Below, piece by piece: positions 1 to 8,088 of a stretch of DNA of 64,000 bases. Positions within the stretch are counted from its first letter, which is position 1, and each line of letters opens with the position of its first letter. The position numbers were made by a program, and so were the translations under genes. This stretch comes from Comamonadaceae bacterium (GTDB taxonomy: Bacteria > Pseudomonadota > Gammaproteobacteria > Burkholderiales > Burkholderiaceae_C), in contig CANGLW010000005.1 in the NCBI GenBank assembly GCA_947454955.1, forward strand, positions 62,001 through 126,000. Reading direction: 5' to 3'. Under the pieces are notes generated by a model. That model was not told the DNA's origin. It ran no database searches and saw nothing but the letters and a program-made list of their open reading frames with translations.

Positions 1-217
1 CGCCATCGGGCAAAGCCACCAGGTGCACCTTGGGGTAATGCGGCTGCAACGCGTTTTGCAGGGCCGCGGCGTAAATCGGTGCCACGGTGGTGTTGCTGAC
101 GATGAGCGCTTGCGAGGCGCGCGGCAGATTAGCAAAGGTCTCGGGTTTGCCTAACAGGCCGCTGCCGATCTCGATCGGGTAGCTGCGCTCATCAAGTTGA
201 ATGTGAACCGTGGTCAT
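1..217 (-). CDS. aroB: 3-dehydroquinate synthase AroB, N-terminal part (runs off the window)
   Basis: Reading the minus strand from 217 gives MTTVHIQLDERSYPIEIGSG, the usual opening of 3-dehydroquinate synthase, which makes 3-dehydroquinate from DAHP in the cytoplasmic shikimate pathway. About 72 residues of an expected ~360 are inside the window, so the NAD- and zinc-binding residues are not visible. The start codon overlaps the aroK stop by four bases (ATGA, 214-217), so the two genes are translationally coupled. The order pilMNOPQ-aroK-aroB is conserved in many beta- and gammaproteobacteria and supports the call. Confidence 0.93.
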   Translation of the reverse strand, partial: MTTVHIQLDERSYPIEIGSGLLGKPETFANLPRASQALIVSNTTVAPIYAAALQNALQPHYPKVHLVALPDG

Positions 218-762
218 GGTGTGCGGTGTGTGGAAGCAGGGTGGGCCCGCGGGATCACGCGGTCGCGCTCGAGCTGCGCAATGATTTGATGCACCAAACC
301 CGAGACGGTGGGGCGCCCGGTTTCAAGCACATGGTGCGCGGCCTCGCGGTACAGCGGGTCGCGTTTGGTGTGCAGGTCGCGCAAGCGCGCCAAGGGGTCG
401 GCCACTTGCAAGAGGGGCCGGTTGGTGTCGTGCCGCAAACGGCGGATGAGTTCTTCAGGCAGCGAGCGCAGGTAAAACACCCGGCCGCGGCGCAGGGCCT
501 GGCGGTTGACCGGACGCAGCACCGAGCCGCCGCCCGAGGACAGCACCCCGTCGTGCGTGAGGGTGAGGTCTTCGATCACCTCGGACTCGATGTCGCGAAA
601 ACGATCTTCACCTTCGCGCTCGAAAAATTCGCGGATCGAGCAGCCCAGGCGCTCTTCAATCACGTGGTCGGAATCGACAAAAGACACACCGAGGCGACGC
701 GCCAACTGGCGACCGATGGTGGTTTTGCCTGATCCGGGCAGGCCAACAAGACAAACAAGCAC
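214..762 (-). CDS. aroK: Shikimate kinase
   Basis: Cytoplasmic enzyme phosphorylating shikimate at the 3-hydroxyl with ATP, fifth step of the chorismate pathway. The 182-residue protein has the P-loop GLPGSGKT at 7-14, the shikimate-binding DSD at 30-32, the GGG turn at 77-79 and the lid arginine region TNRPLL at about 113-118, followed by RDPLY near 134. Length is normal for AroK (about 170-190). It sits between pilQ and aroB, with an ATGA overlap into aroB; the 57 bases to pilQ hold no obvious terminator, so it may be cotranscribed with the pilus genes. Confidence 0.95.
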   Translation of the reverse strand: MLVCLVGLPGSGKTTIGRQLARRLGVSFVDSDHVIEERLGCSIREFFEREGEDRFRDIESEVIEDLTLTHDGVLSSGGGSVLRPVNRQALRRGRVFYLRSLPEELIRRLRHDTNRPLLQVADPLARLRDLHTKRDPLYREAAHHVLETGRPTVSGLVHQIIAQLERDRVIPRAHPASTHRTP

Positions 763-819
763 GCGTGAAGAAAGGTTCAGCCAGGGGCCGCAGGTGGGAA
801 CCCATGGGAAGCCCCAGGG

Positions 820-2568
820 TTATCGAGCCACCATTTTAGGCGTGATGAAGACCAGCATCTCTTTCTTCTCCGAGGCGCGCACCTGGCTCTTGAACAGGCG
901 CCCCAAGCCTGGAAGGTCGCCAAAGAAAGGCACCTTGTTCTCGGTGGTGATTTCGTTCATGGTGAAGATGCCGCCAATCACCACCGTGCCGCCGTTGTCC
1001 ACCAGCACCTGGGTGCGGATGTGTTTGGTGTCGATGGCATACCCCGCGGTGGTGAGTTGCCCCACCGAGTCTTTGTTGATGTCGAGCTCCAAAATCAGCC
1101 CGCCCTCGGGGGTGATTTGCGGCGTGACCTCCAGCACCAAATTGGCTTTGCGAAAGGCAATGGCGGTGGCGCCACTGGCCGAAGCCACCTGGTAAGGCAG
1201 CTCGGTGCCCTGCTCGATCACCGCCTTGACCTTGTCGGCCGTGACCACCCGCGGGCTGGAGACAATTTTGCCTTTGCCATCGGCCTCCAGGGCCGAGAGC
1301 TCCAGGTTCAAAAACCGCGCTGCGCCTTCTCCAAAAATCGACACCGCAAACACGCCCGCTGCACCACTGACCGGCAGGTTCACCAGGTTGCCACCGGCCA
1401 CACCCGCGGCGGTAGCGCTGTAACTGCCACCCACTTGCAGGCCACCCACACTGCTGGCATCGGGCGCGGCCGAGCCACCGCCCAGCCTGGCGCCCAGCGC
1501 TTTGCTGAAGGTGTCTGAGGCCTCGACAATGCGCGCCTCAATCAGCACCTGGCGCACCGGAATGTCAATTTGCCGCACGAGGGCAGCCACCTGTTGCAAA
1601 CGCTGCGTGGTGTCGGTCACAAACAGCTGGTTGGTGCGCACCTCGCCAATCGCACTGCCGCGCGCAGACAGCAAACGTGCTGAGGCATTCACCGGCAAGG
1701 CTGCGCTGCCCAAGGCGGCCACGCCCAGCAACTGGCGCGCCACATCTTGCGCTTTGGCGTAATTGAGGACAAAGGTCTGGGTGCGCAAGGGCTCGATGGC
1801 ATCGAGCGCCAAAGCCGATTCGCGCTCGAGCTTTTCGCGCGCCAAAATCTCATCACGCGGAGCGATCCACATCACATTGCCGCTGCGCCGCATGCCCAGG
1901 CCTTTGGCTTGCAAGATGATGTCCAGCGCCTGGTCCCAGGGCACATCGTTCAAGCGCAGCGTGACTTGGCCGGTCACAGAATCAGAAGCCACCACATTGA
2001 GCTTGGTGAAATCGGCCATCACCTGCAAGAGCGCGCGCACCTCGATGTTCTGGAAATTCAGCGACATCTTCGCGCCCTCAAAGCCTGCGGTGTTCATGTC
2101 GGCAGTCTGCGCAGATCGGATGCTGGCTTGCGGCTTGAAGCTCACGAACCACTGCAAGCCACTTTGGTGAAAGCTGTGCACCACCAGGCTGGACTCGGCC
2201 ACCAGACGCACCTTATCGCCCAAGCTGGTGAGCGTGGCATGGACCAGCGTTTGCCCCTGGTGGGCCAAGGTCCAGGTGCGCGAGAGGCCCTCGCTGATCG
2301 CGGCATCTGCCAACTCGGCAGTCAAGGTGTTGCCGTGTTGCAGCACCTCCAGGGGCACGCGTTTGCTGAAACCCAGCACCAGCTGCGCACTGCCATCAGG
2401 CTCGCGCTTGAGGCTGACCTCATGGATGAGCGCGCGCTCTGGCGTGACGGTTTTGGGCCAGGGCACGTCCTGGTCCAGCAGTGTTTGCGCAGCGGCGGGG
2501 GCCATCAGGCCCACACACATCAAACAGGCACAGACCCAACAGGCACAGATCAAGCACCACCACCTCAT
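820..2568 (-). CDS. pilQ: Type IV pilus secretin PilQ (short form)
   Basis: Outer-membrane secretin through which the type IV pilus passes. From the start at 2568 the protein has 582 residues. It opens with a signal peptide (MRWWCLICACWVCACLMCVG then APAAAQ), then one AMIN-like segment, a secretin/TonB short N-terminal domain with NFQNIEVRALLQVMADFTKL, an N1 domain ending in VRQIDIPVRQVLIEARI, and a C-terminal secretin barrel (VVTADKVKAVIEQGTELPYQ; PFFGDLPGLGRLFK). A longer reading from 2610 exists, but the ATG at 2568 overlaps the upstream stop as ATGA, opens directly on the signal peptide and is preferred. It is roughly 100 residues shorter than typical PilQ, consistent with one AMIN domain instead of two. 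Confidence 0.92.
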   Translation of the reverse strand: MRWWCLICACWVCACLMCVGLMAPAAAQTLLDQDVPWPKTVTPERALIHEVSLKREPDGSAQLVLGFSKRVPLEVLQHGNTLTAELADAAISEGLSRTWTLAHQGQTLVHATLTSLGDKVRLVAESSLVVHSFHQSGLQWFVSFKPQASIRSAQTADMNTAGFEGAKMSLNFQNIEVRALLQVMADFTKLNVVASDSVTGQVTLRLNDVPWDQALDIILQAKGLGMRRSGNVMWIAPRDEILAREKLERESALALDAIEPLRTQTFVLNYAKAQDVARQLLGVAALGSAALPVNASARLLSARGSAIGEVRTNQLFVTDTTQRLQQVAALVRQIDIPVRQVLIEARIVEASDTFSKALGARLGGGSAAPDASSVGGLQVGGSYSATAAGVAGGNLVNLPVSGAAGVFAVSIFGEGAARFLNLELSALEADGKGKIVSSPRVVTADKVKAVIEQGTELPYQVASASGATAIAFRKANLVLEVTPQITPEGGLILELDINKDSVGQLTTAGYAIDTKHIRTQVLVDNGGTVVIGGIFTMNEITTENKVPFFGDLPGLGRLFKSQVRASEKKEMLVFITPKMVAR

Positions 2569-3560
2569 GATGAACGCTCCAGTTTCATAACCACGCGGCG
2601 CTGTTGCCACTGACCGGCCTCGTCTTGAAAAATTTCTCGCAAAGTCAAAGCTTGCTCCTCAATCGATAGCACGCGACCCCCATGCGGCCCCAGGTAATGC
2701 CCCACTTTGACCTGGTGGATGCGCTGCGCCGCTTTGATGAGCGCCACACGTTGCCCGTCTTGCATGAGTTGGCCCACCAGCTGCAACTGGTCCAGGGCAA
2801 ACCGCTCCAACCACTGCGGGGCGCGTGTGCGCTCGGCCGCCAACCAAGCAGGTTCATGGTTGGGGTGTTGTTGGCGCAGCCAGTCGTTCAGGCGCTGCGA
2901 GTCAAAAGGGTTGAGGGTGGTGTCTGAATTGAAATTGGGATGAGGATCAGGCCACAAGGCGGCCACTTGAACGGGAGCGCCCGGAACAGCTGCTGGTGGT
3001 TTGCGTTGCGCCTGCTCTTGCGGGCTTAACAAGCGCACAACCGAGAGCTTGGCGTCCATGCTGAGCCATGGTTTCTCAGCATGGGCCTGCAGATGCAAAT
3101 CAGCCACCGCAATGGGTCGGGCGAGTTGTGAGAGGTCACGCAAAAAGCCCAACAAGGAAGCGTACGTGGCTTGCAGCTTGACCTGCACCGGCAACTCCGC
3201 GTGTTGGGCATGGGTGCGCAGCGGCATGGGTTTGAACACCTCCAGCGCCAGGCCGTGTTGGCGCGCCAGGCGCTGGATGTCTTGCAAGACCTGCGGCAAG
3301 CGCGCCTCGGGCCAGCGTTGTTGCGTAAGTGTGTGCGTCAAGCTGGCGTGCTGACTTTGCAGCGTCTGAATGCTCGCCTGAAGTTGCGCTGATGTGTTGG
3401 GGTTCACAACCGAAGGCTCAGGCGTGTTGATGGACAAACTGAGCATGTGCATCAGCAGCCCACCCATGGCCAAAGCGACCAAACACAGCAAAGCCAGCCT
3501 GCCCTTGAGCGGCCACAAGGCGGGGTGAGGTAAGGGCTTGGCGAACAGTGGATGGGTCAT
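2565..3560 (-). CDS. pilO: Fused PilO-PilP inner-membrane pilus alignment protein
   Basis: One 331-residue frame covers two proteins that are normally separate. Residues 1-185 look like PilO: a short cytoplasmic start, a membrane helix (LALLCLVALAMGGLLMHML, about 22-40), a coiled coil, then a ferredoxin-like domain with TYASLLGFLRDLSQLARPI. Residues 215-331 look like PilP: NPFDSQRL, then LERFALDQLQLVGQLMQDGQ, VKVGHYLGPHGGRV and a conserved REIFQDEAGQW end. The PilP lipobox cysteine is absent, so this PilP would be held by the PilO membrane helix instead of a lipid anchor. The stop overlaps the pilQ start by ATGA. I see no frameshift; the joint is a proline/alanine-rich linker near 185-214. 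Confidence 0.85.
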   Translation of the reverse strand: MTHPLFAKPLPHPALWPLKGRLALLCLVALAMGGLLMHMLSLSINTPEPSVVNPNTSAQLQASIQTLQSQHASLTHTLTQQRWPEARLPQVLQDIQRLARQHGLALEVFKPMPLRTHAQHAELPVQVKLQATYASLLGFLRDLSQLARPIAVADLHLQAHAEKPWLSMDAKLSVVRLLSPQEQAQRKPPAAVPGAPVQVAALWPDPHPNFNSDTTLNPFDSQRLNDWLRQQHPNHEPAWLAAERTRAPQWLERFALDQLQLVGQLMQDGQRVALIKAAQRIHQVKVGHYLGPHGGRVLSIEEQALTLREIFQDEAGQWQQRRVVMKLERSS

Positions 3561-3563
3561 GGC

Positions 3564-4151
3564 TCAAGACCCCGCAGCGGTTTGCAAACGCACGGTGAAA
3601 TGCTGCACCGGCAGTCGCCCCGCGCCATGCGGCCAGGTGGTGCTGCGCAGTTCCAGCAACTCCCCATGGATGGAGGCAGGCAGGTGCTGCAACCACTGCG
3701 CCATGCTGTCGTCTTGCGGGGCCACGCCTTGCAGCAGCAAGGCGCTGGGCATGTGTGTCACAAGTGTCGCAGGTGTCGCGGGTGATGAACCCACCCCAGA
3801 CTCTTGCCGCAAGCTTTGCACCACCACGCCTGGCGGCAAGGCGGGCACCCACAGCTGCAGAGCGGTAAGGGCCTGGGTGCTCAGGCCTTGCAGGTGTTGC
3901 GTTTGCTGCACGCGGGCGCTGAGCTCGCTCACCTCTTGCTTCAAGGCGGCGTGTTGTTTCATCAGTGCCGCGTGAGCCGTGCGTTCAGCCAGCACCTGGG
4001 CCTGCTGCCTGTGCGCAGTGTCTTGTTGCCACCAGAACCCCAGCAACCCGATCAGCACACCCAGCAGGCCAGCGGCTATGCATTCACGCTGCCAACGCCG
4101 TCTGGCTGGCGGCAAGGGCTGGGTGCGGTGGGGCACGAGGTTGATCAGCAT
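3564..4151 (-). CDS. pilN: Type IV pilus inner-membrane protein PilN
   Basis: Inner-membrane protein of the pilus alignment complex, contacting cytoplasmic PilM through its N-terminal tail and PilO in the periplasm. From 4151 the protein is 195 residues and starts MLINLVPHR, matching the INLLPYR-type PilM-binding tail. A basic stretch is followed by a membrane helix (CIAAGLLGVLIGLLGFWW), a coiled coil and a small alpha/beta domain. A start at 4163 would add four residues; 4151 puts the conserved tail at the N-terminus. It overlaps the pilM-like stop by seven bases and is three bases from the PilO-PilP fusion. Confidence 0.88.
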   Translation of the reverse strand: MLINLVPHRTQPLPPARRRWQRECIAAGLLGVLIGLLGFWWQQDTAHRQQAQVLAERTAHAALMKQHAALKQEVSELSARVQQTQHLQGLSTQALTALQLWVPALPPGVVVQSLRQESGVGSSPATPATLVTHMPSALLLQGVAPQDDSMAQWLQHLPASIHGELLELRSTTWPHGAGRLPVQHFTVRLQTAAGS

Positions 4152-4819
4152 GCCGTGCCCCAAGGCTGAAAACGCCGCAGGGCCAGGCCGATGACTGTGG
4201 CGTGGTGTTGGATCTCGTACTTACCAGGCAGCGGGCTGGACGCCAATTGCCCATCGACATCCGCTTGCTGCGCAAGCCAATCCAAGCCCCGACGTTGCGC
4301 AGCCTCACGGGTCTCCAGCACCGCCAACGCCAGCCCCGCCGATTCAGCCAGGGCTTGCAGGGTCAACACCACAGCGCGCGGCGTGCTGATGCGTTGTGCG
4401 CCAGTTGGCCCTTGCGCCACATCCCAACACATGTCCTCTGACACGTCCTGCGCATCTAAAGCACCAGGCAACAAGCCCGCATCCAGGGTTTGAACCTGAA
4501 CATCCGCATCACCCAAACCCATGGCCAAGTAACGCGGCGCCACACTTCTGGCCTTCAAGCGCGAAAGCGCCTCGCCCAACACCCCCAAGTCCCAGCTGCG
4601 CACATCGTCGGGCTGCCCCCAGCCCGCCGGCAATGGCTCAGACAGGGCGTTCACCACACGCACCTGACCGGCCACGGCGCTGAGCTCCACCCAGAAGAGG
4701 TCGAGCGCGCCCACATCCAAGCCCGCCAGAGGCAAAGGCGCTCGCAAGCGATCTAAGCAAGAAAATAGCTGCCCACGCAGCAAGCCAGACGCCGCTTCGG
4801 GCGCTCCGATCCGTCCCAT
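4145..4819 (-). CDS. pilM: PilM-like protein lacking the second nucleotide-binding lobe
   Basis: First gene of the pilus operon, at the position of pilM (actin-like cytoplasmic ATPase). The 224 residues contain a PilM-like beginning, GLDVGALDLFWVELSAVAG and VNALSEPLPAG, a middle with TLQALAESAGLALAVLET, and the characteristic end GLALRRFQPWG. Usual PilM proteins have about 350 residues; the section expected between the VLET region and the GLALRRF end, holding the second phosphate-binding motifs, is almost absent. A good ribosome site (AGGGAGGAGAC before ATG) supports the start at 4819. No frameshift or stop suggests decay, so it may be a reduced but functional scaffold that binds PilN without ATP turnover. 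Confidence 0.72.
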   Translation of the reverse strand: MGRIGAPEAASGLLRGQLFSCLDRLRAPLPLAGLDVGALDLFWVELSAVAGQVRVVNALSEPLPAGWGQPDDVRSWDLGVLGEALSRLKARSVAPRYLAMGLGDADVQVQTLDAGLLPGALDAQDVSEDMCWDVAQGPTGAQRISTPRAVVLTLQALAESAGLALAVLETREAAQRRGLDWLAQQADVDGQLASSPLPGKYEIQHHATVIGLALRRFQPWGTAC

Positions 4820-4976
4820 GTCTCCTCCCTGACTGTCTTGGCCACCGGCGGACTCTGTCGGTCCTGCGCCGCTTGGCTGCTGTGCCTTGCCGGGCCCATG
4901 CCCTCACAATGCGTTCACAATGCACCTGGGGCGTTCTGCTCAACCTCAAAACGCCCAAGTTCTTTTGTCAGGTCAA

Positions 4977-5004
4977 TTTTGCAAAAGAGCGGCATTTTTA
5001 TAAT
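4977..5004 (+). promoter_or_regulatory. Probable promoter of mrcA
   Basis: A perfect -10 hexamer TATAAT lies at 4999-5004, with TTTTGC at 4977-4982 as a weak -35 at 16 bases spacing. It would start transcription near 5011, about 14 bases before the mrcA ATG at 5025. The whole divergent gap with the pilus operon is 4820-5024; nothing else in it is clear, and the minus-strand pilM promoter is not obvious. Confidence 0.55.
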
Positions 5005-5024
5005 CAGGGGCAACCCTCAAATTT

Positions 5025-7400
5025 ATGGCCCGCCAATCGCCCCCACCCCAACCTCCTGAGTCTCCTGATTCCAAGGACTACACCCTGCGCGGCTGGATCG
5101 TGATGTGGCTCACCTGGGCCTTCGGTCTGGTGGTGGCGGGTTTCGTGTCTTTGTTGATTTTGGTGGCCATCGCCCTGGCCGTGGCCTTCCCCAATTTGCC
5201 CGACATCACCGACCTGTCGGACTACCGCCCCAAGCTGCCGCTGCGCGTGCTCTCGGCCGATGGCGAGCTGCTGGGCGAATTCGGCGAAGAGCGCCGTCAA
5301 CTCACCCCCATCAAAGAAATCCCCAAGGTCATGACCGATGCGGTGCTGGCCATTGAAGACGCGCGCTTTTACCAACACGGTGGTGTGGATTACCTGGGCG
5401 TGATTCGCGCCGGCCTGGCCAACGTGGGCCGCGCCAAGAGCCAGGGCGCCTCGACCATCACCATGCAGGTGGCGCGCAATGTGTATTTGTCGTCTGAAAA
5501 AACTTTCACACGCAAAATTTACGAGATTCTCTTGACCTTCAAGCTCGAGCACATGCTCACGAAGGACCAGATTCTTGAAATCTACATGAACCAGATTTTT
5601 CTGGGCAACCGCGCTTACGGTTTTGCTGCCGCCTGCGAGACCTATTTTGGCAAGCCCTTGAAAGACATCACCGTGGCCGAGGCGGCCATGCTTGCGGGCC
5701 TGCCCAAAGCACCTTCGGCCTACAACCCGATCAACAACCCCAAGCGCGCGCGCTCCCGCCAGCTCTACATCATCGAGCGCATGCTCGACAACAACTTCAT
5801 CACGGCTGAGCAAGCGGCTGCGGCCAAAAAGCAAGAGCTCAAGGTCAAGGCCTTCAGCGACCCCAACCGCCTGCACGCCGAGTACGTGGCCGAGATGGTG
5901 CGCCAGCTGATGTATGCACAGTACGGTGACGAGACTTACACCCGCGGTCTGAATGTGGTGACCACCCTCAACGCCGGCGACCAGATGGCCGCTTACCAGG
6001 CGCTGCGCCGCGGCATCATGGACTACGAACGCCGCCAGGTGTACCGCGGCCCTGAGAAATTTGTGACCCTGCCCAGCGACCCCAACGAGTTGGAAGACGC
6101 AGTGGACGATGCGCTGGACGACAAGCCCGACAACGGTGATTTGCTCTCGGCCGTGGTCATCAGCGCCGAGCCCAAGCTGGTGCGCGCCATGCGTGCCAAC
6201 GGCGAGGTGCTCGAGGTCACTGGCGAGGGCCTGAAGCCCGTGCAATCGGGCCTGTCTGACAAAGCACCGCCCAACATCAAGCTGCGCCGCGGCGCCATCA
6301 TCCGCGTCGTCAAAACACCCAAGGGTGCGTGGGAAATCACCCAGCTCCCCGAGGTGGAAGGCGCGTTTGTGGCCATCGACCCGCGTGACGGCTCCATCAA
6401 AGCGCTGGTGGGTGGTTTTGATTTTGTGAAAAACAAGTTCAACCACGTCACCCAAGCCTGGCGCCAACCGGGCTCGAGCTTCAAGCCCTTCATTTATTCC
6501 GCCGCTTTGGAAAAAGGCTTCACACCCGCGACGGTGGTGAACGACGCGCCGTTGTTCTTCGACGCGGGCGTGACCGGCGGCCAACCGTGGGAGCCGAAAA
6601 ACTACGACGGCACCTTCGATGGCCCAATGAGCTTGCGCCGCGGTTTGGCCAAGTCGAAAAACATGATCTCGATTCGCATCCTGAACTCGGTGGGCACGCA
6701 GTACGCGCAAGACTGGGTGACCCGCTTCGGGTTTGAGGCTGAGAAACACCCTGCCTACCTCACCATGGCGCTGGGCGCAGGCTCGGTCACGCCCATGCAA
6801 ATGGCCACGGCTTATGCGGTGTTTGCCAACGGCGGCTACCGCGTGAACCCTTGGCTGGTGAGCCAAGTGAGCGAACAGCGCGGCAAGGTGCTGGTGCAAA
6901 CCCAGCCGCCTGTGCCGGATGAATCGGTGCGCGCCATCGATGCTCGCAACGCTTTTGTGATGACCAGCCTCTTGCAAGAGGTGACCCGCTCAGGCACGGC
7001 CGCACGCGCGCAAGCCACCCTCAAACGCAACGATGTGTATGGCAAAACCGGCACCACCAACGACTCGATGGACGCCTGGTTCGCGGGCTACCAGCCCACG
7101 CTGGCCGCAGTCACCTGGATCGGTTATGACACCCCGCGCAAACTCGGCGACCGCGAAACAGGCGGTGGCTTGAGCCTACCGGTGTGGATCAGCTTCATGG
7201 AACACGCCTTGAAGGGCGTGCCAGTGGCCGAGATGGCTGCGCCCGAAGGCGTGGTGAATGTGGGCGGCGAGTGGTATTACGAGGAATACGCCAAGGGCGG
7301 CGGCGTGAGCCAACTTGGCGTGGACAAAAACCCCGACAAAGCCCAGGCCCTGCCCGCAGCGGACGAGAAAAAGCGGATTCTTGACTTGTTCAAGAACTAA
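5025..7400 (+). CDS. mrcA: Penicillin-binding protein 1A (bifunctional glycosyltransferase/transpeptidase)
   Basis: Inner-membrane enzyme that polymerises lipid II into glycan strands and cross-links peptides. The 791-residue protein has a cytoplasmic tail, a membrane helix at about 24-53, and a glycosyltransferase domain with catalytic EDARFYQHGG (E111). An OB-like insert follows, then a transpeptidase domain with the active-site SSFK (S484-K487), SKN at 544-546 and KTGTT from K674. Length matches PBP1A. It diverges from the pilM operon, the usual genomic position of mrcA (ponA) next to pilMNOPQ in proteobacteria. Confidence 0.96.
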   Translation: MARQSPPPQPPESPDSKDYTLRGWIVMWLTWAFGLVVAGFVSLLILVAIALAVAFPNLPDITDLSDYRPKLPLRVLSADGELLGEFGEERRQLTPIKEIPKVMTDAVLAIEDARFYQHGGVDYLGVIRAGLANVGRAKSQGASTITMQVARNVYLSSEKTFTRKIYEILLTFKLEHMLTKDQILEIYMNQIFLGNRAYGFAAACETYFGKPLKDITVAEAAMLAGLPKAPSAYNPINNPKRARSRQLYIIERMLDNNFITAEQAAAAKKQELKVKAFSDPNRLHAEYVAEMVRQLMYAQYGDETYTRGLNVVTTLNAGDQMAAYQALRRGIMDYERRQVYRGPEKFVTLPSDPNELEDAVDDALDDKPDNGDLLSAVVISAEPKLVRAMRANGEVLEVTGEGLKPVQSGLSDKAPPNIKLRRGAIIRVVKTPKGAWEITQLPEVEGAFVAIDPRDGSIKALVGGFDFVKNKFNHVTQAWRQPGSSFKPFIYSAALEKGFTPATVVNDAPLFFDAGVTGGQPWEPKNYDGTFDGPMSLRRGLAKSKNMISIRILNSVGTQYAQDWVTRFGFEAEKHPAYLTMALGAGSVTPMQMATAYAVFANGGYRVNPWLVSQVSEQRGKVLVQTQPPVPDESVRAIDARNAFVMTSLLQEVTRSGTAARAQATLKRNDVYGKTGTTNDSMDAWFAGYQPTLAAVTWIGYDTPRKLGDRETGGGLSLPVWISFMEHALKGVPVAEMAAPEGVVNVGGEWYYEEYAKGGGVSQLGVDKNPDKAQALPAADEKKRILDLFKN

Positions 7401-7404
7401 ACGC

Positions 7405-7734
7405 TCAAGCCTTGAAGGTCAGCGACATGCCCGCTTGCTGGCTGGCGAATGTTGTGAGGTTGGCAAAAAACTCGCCCCCACCCTTGGTATCCATCCATTG
7501 CTTGCTATCAAATTTGTAGTGATAGCCACCCGACTTGGCCGCCAGCCAAATTTCATGCAGCGGTTTTTGCAGGTTGATGATGATCTGGCTGCGGTTGGGA
7601 AAGGTCAGCGTGATCATGCCGCCGGTGCGTTGGTTGTCGATGTCGGTGTCCGCATCGTCATTGAGGGTGTCGCAGCAACGCTCCACCGCTTTGAGCACGG
7701 CATCAGCCAGCGTTTGGAATTCCAGGTCGGTCAT
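7405..7734 (-). CDS. cyaY: Frataxin-like iron-sulfur assembly protein CyaY
   Basis: Cytoplasmic iron-binding modulator of IscS in iron-sulfur cluster assembly. The 109-residue protein has the acidic first helix (DDADTDID near 25-32), the sheet segment [10 protein letters not shown] and the hallmark [12 protein letters not shown] followed by W and D residues. Length is normal. It faces mrcA tail to tail (4 bases apart) and diverges from lptM only about 10 bases away, so the promoters of cyaY and lptM must overlap coding sequence. Bases 7504-7526 inside the gene form a perfect 7-bp inverted repeat (GCTATCA...TGATAGC) resembling the dispersed element seen elsewhere. Confidence 0.94.
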   Translation of the reverse strand: MTDLEFQTLADAVLKAVERCCDTLNDDADTDIDNQRTGGMITLTFPNRSQIIINLQKPLHEIWLAAKSGGYHYKFDSKQWMDTKGGGEFFANLTTFASQQAGMSLTFKA

Positions 7735-7746
7735 TACAATTTGATG

Positions 7747-8082
7747 ATGTTCAACAGTTGTTCAGGCATTCTAAGAGCGCTGCCATCTCCGCGCAGGGCC
7801 AAGGCTGTGGGCGTCTTTCTCAAGACCCACGCGCGCGCGCTGAGCGCGCTTCCGGCTTCGATGGGTATGGCTTCAATGGGTATGGCCACCACAGCTATGG
7901 CCATGCTGGTCGGCTGCGGCCAACCCGGCCCCCTGTACCTGCCCACCGACCCGGCGGCTGCGAACCGCGCCACCCTGCCTGAAGCCATGAACCCGCTGCG
8001 CAAGCCCCCCAACGCCACACCAGCCCCTGCCACCACGCCAGCTACGACACCGACCAGCACGCCCGCTGACAAAGCCAAATAA
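7747..8082 (+). CDS. lptM: LPS-assembly lipoprotein LptM (YifL-like)
   Basis: Small outer-membrane lipoprotein that helps LptD mature at the LPS export machine. A hydrophobic stretch ends in the lipobox MLVGC and the mature protein begins [13 protein letters not shown], the signature of this family, followed by a proline/threonine/alanine-rich tail. The start is uncertain: 7744 or 7747 gives a long N-region with the typical ILR element, while GTG 7807 would give a more normal signal peptide. It lies directly before lysA (6 bases), the conserved yifL-lysA order. The methionine/alanine repeats [10 protein letters not shown] in the signal peptide come from a short DNA duplication. Confidence 0.82.
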   Translation: MFNSCSGILRALPSPRRAKAVGVFLKTHARALSALPASMGMASMGMATTAMAMLVGCGQPGPLYLPTDPAAANRATLPEAMNPLRKPPNATPAPATTPATTPTSTPADKAK

Positions 8083-8088
8083 TTCACC

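Noticed and set aside
5004-6977. Long minus-strand frame opposite mrcA (657 codons)
   Set aside because: It lies fully antisense to PBP1A, whose motifs are intact, and its histidine/glycine/valine-rich translation is typical of a high-GC shadow frame.
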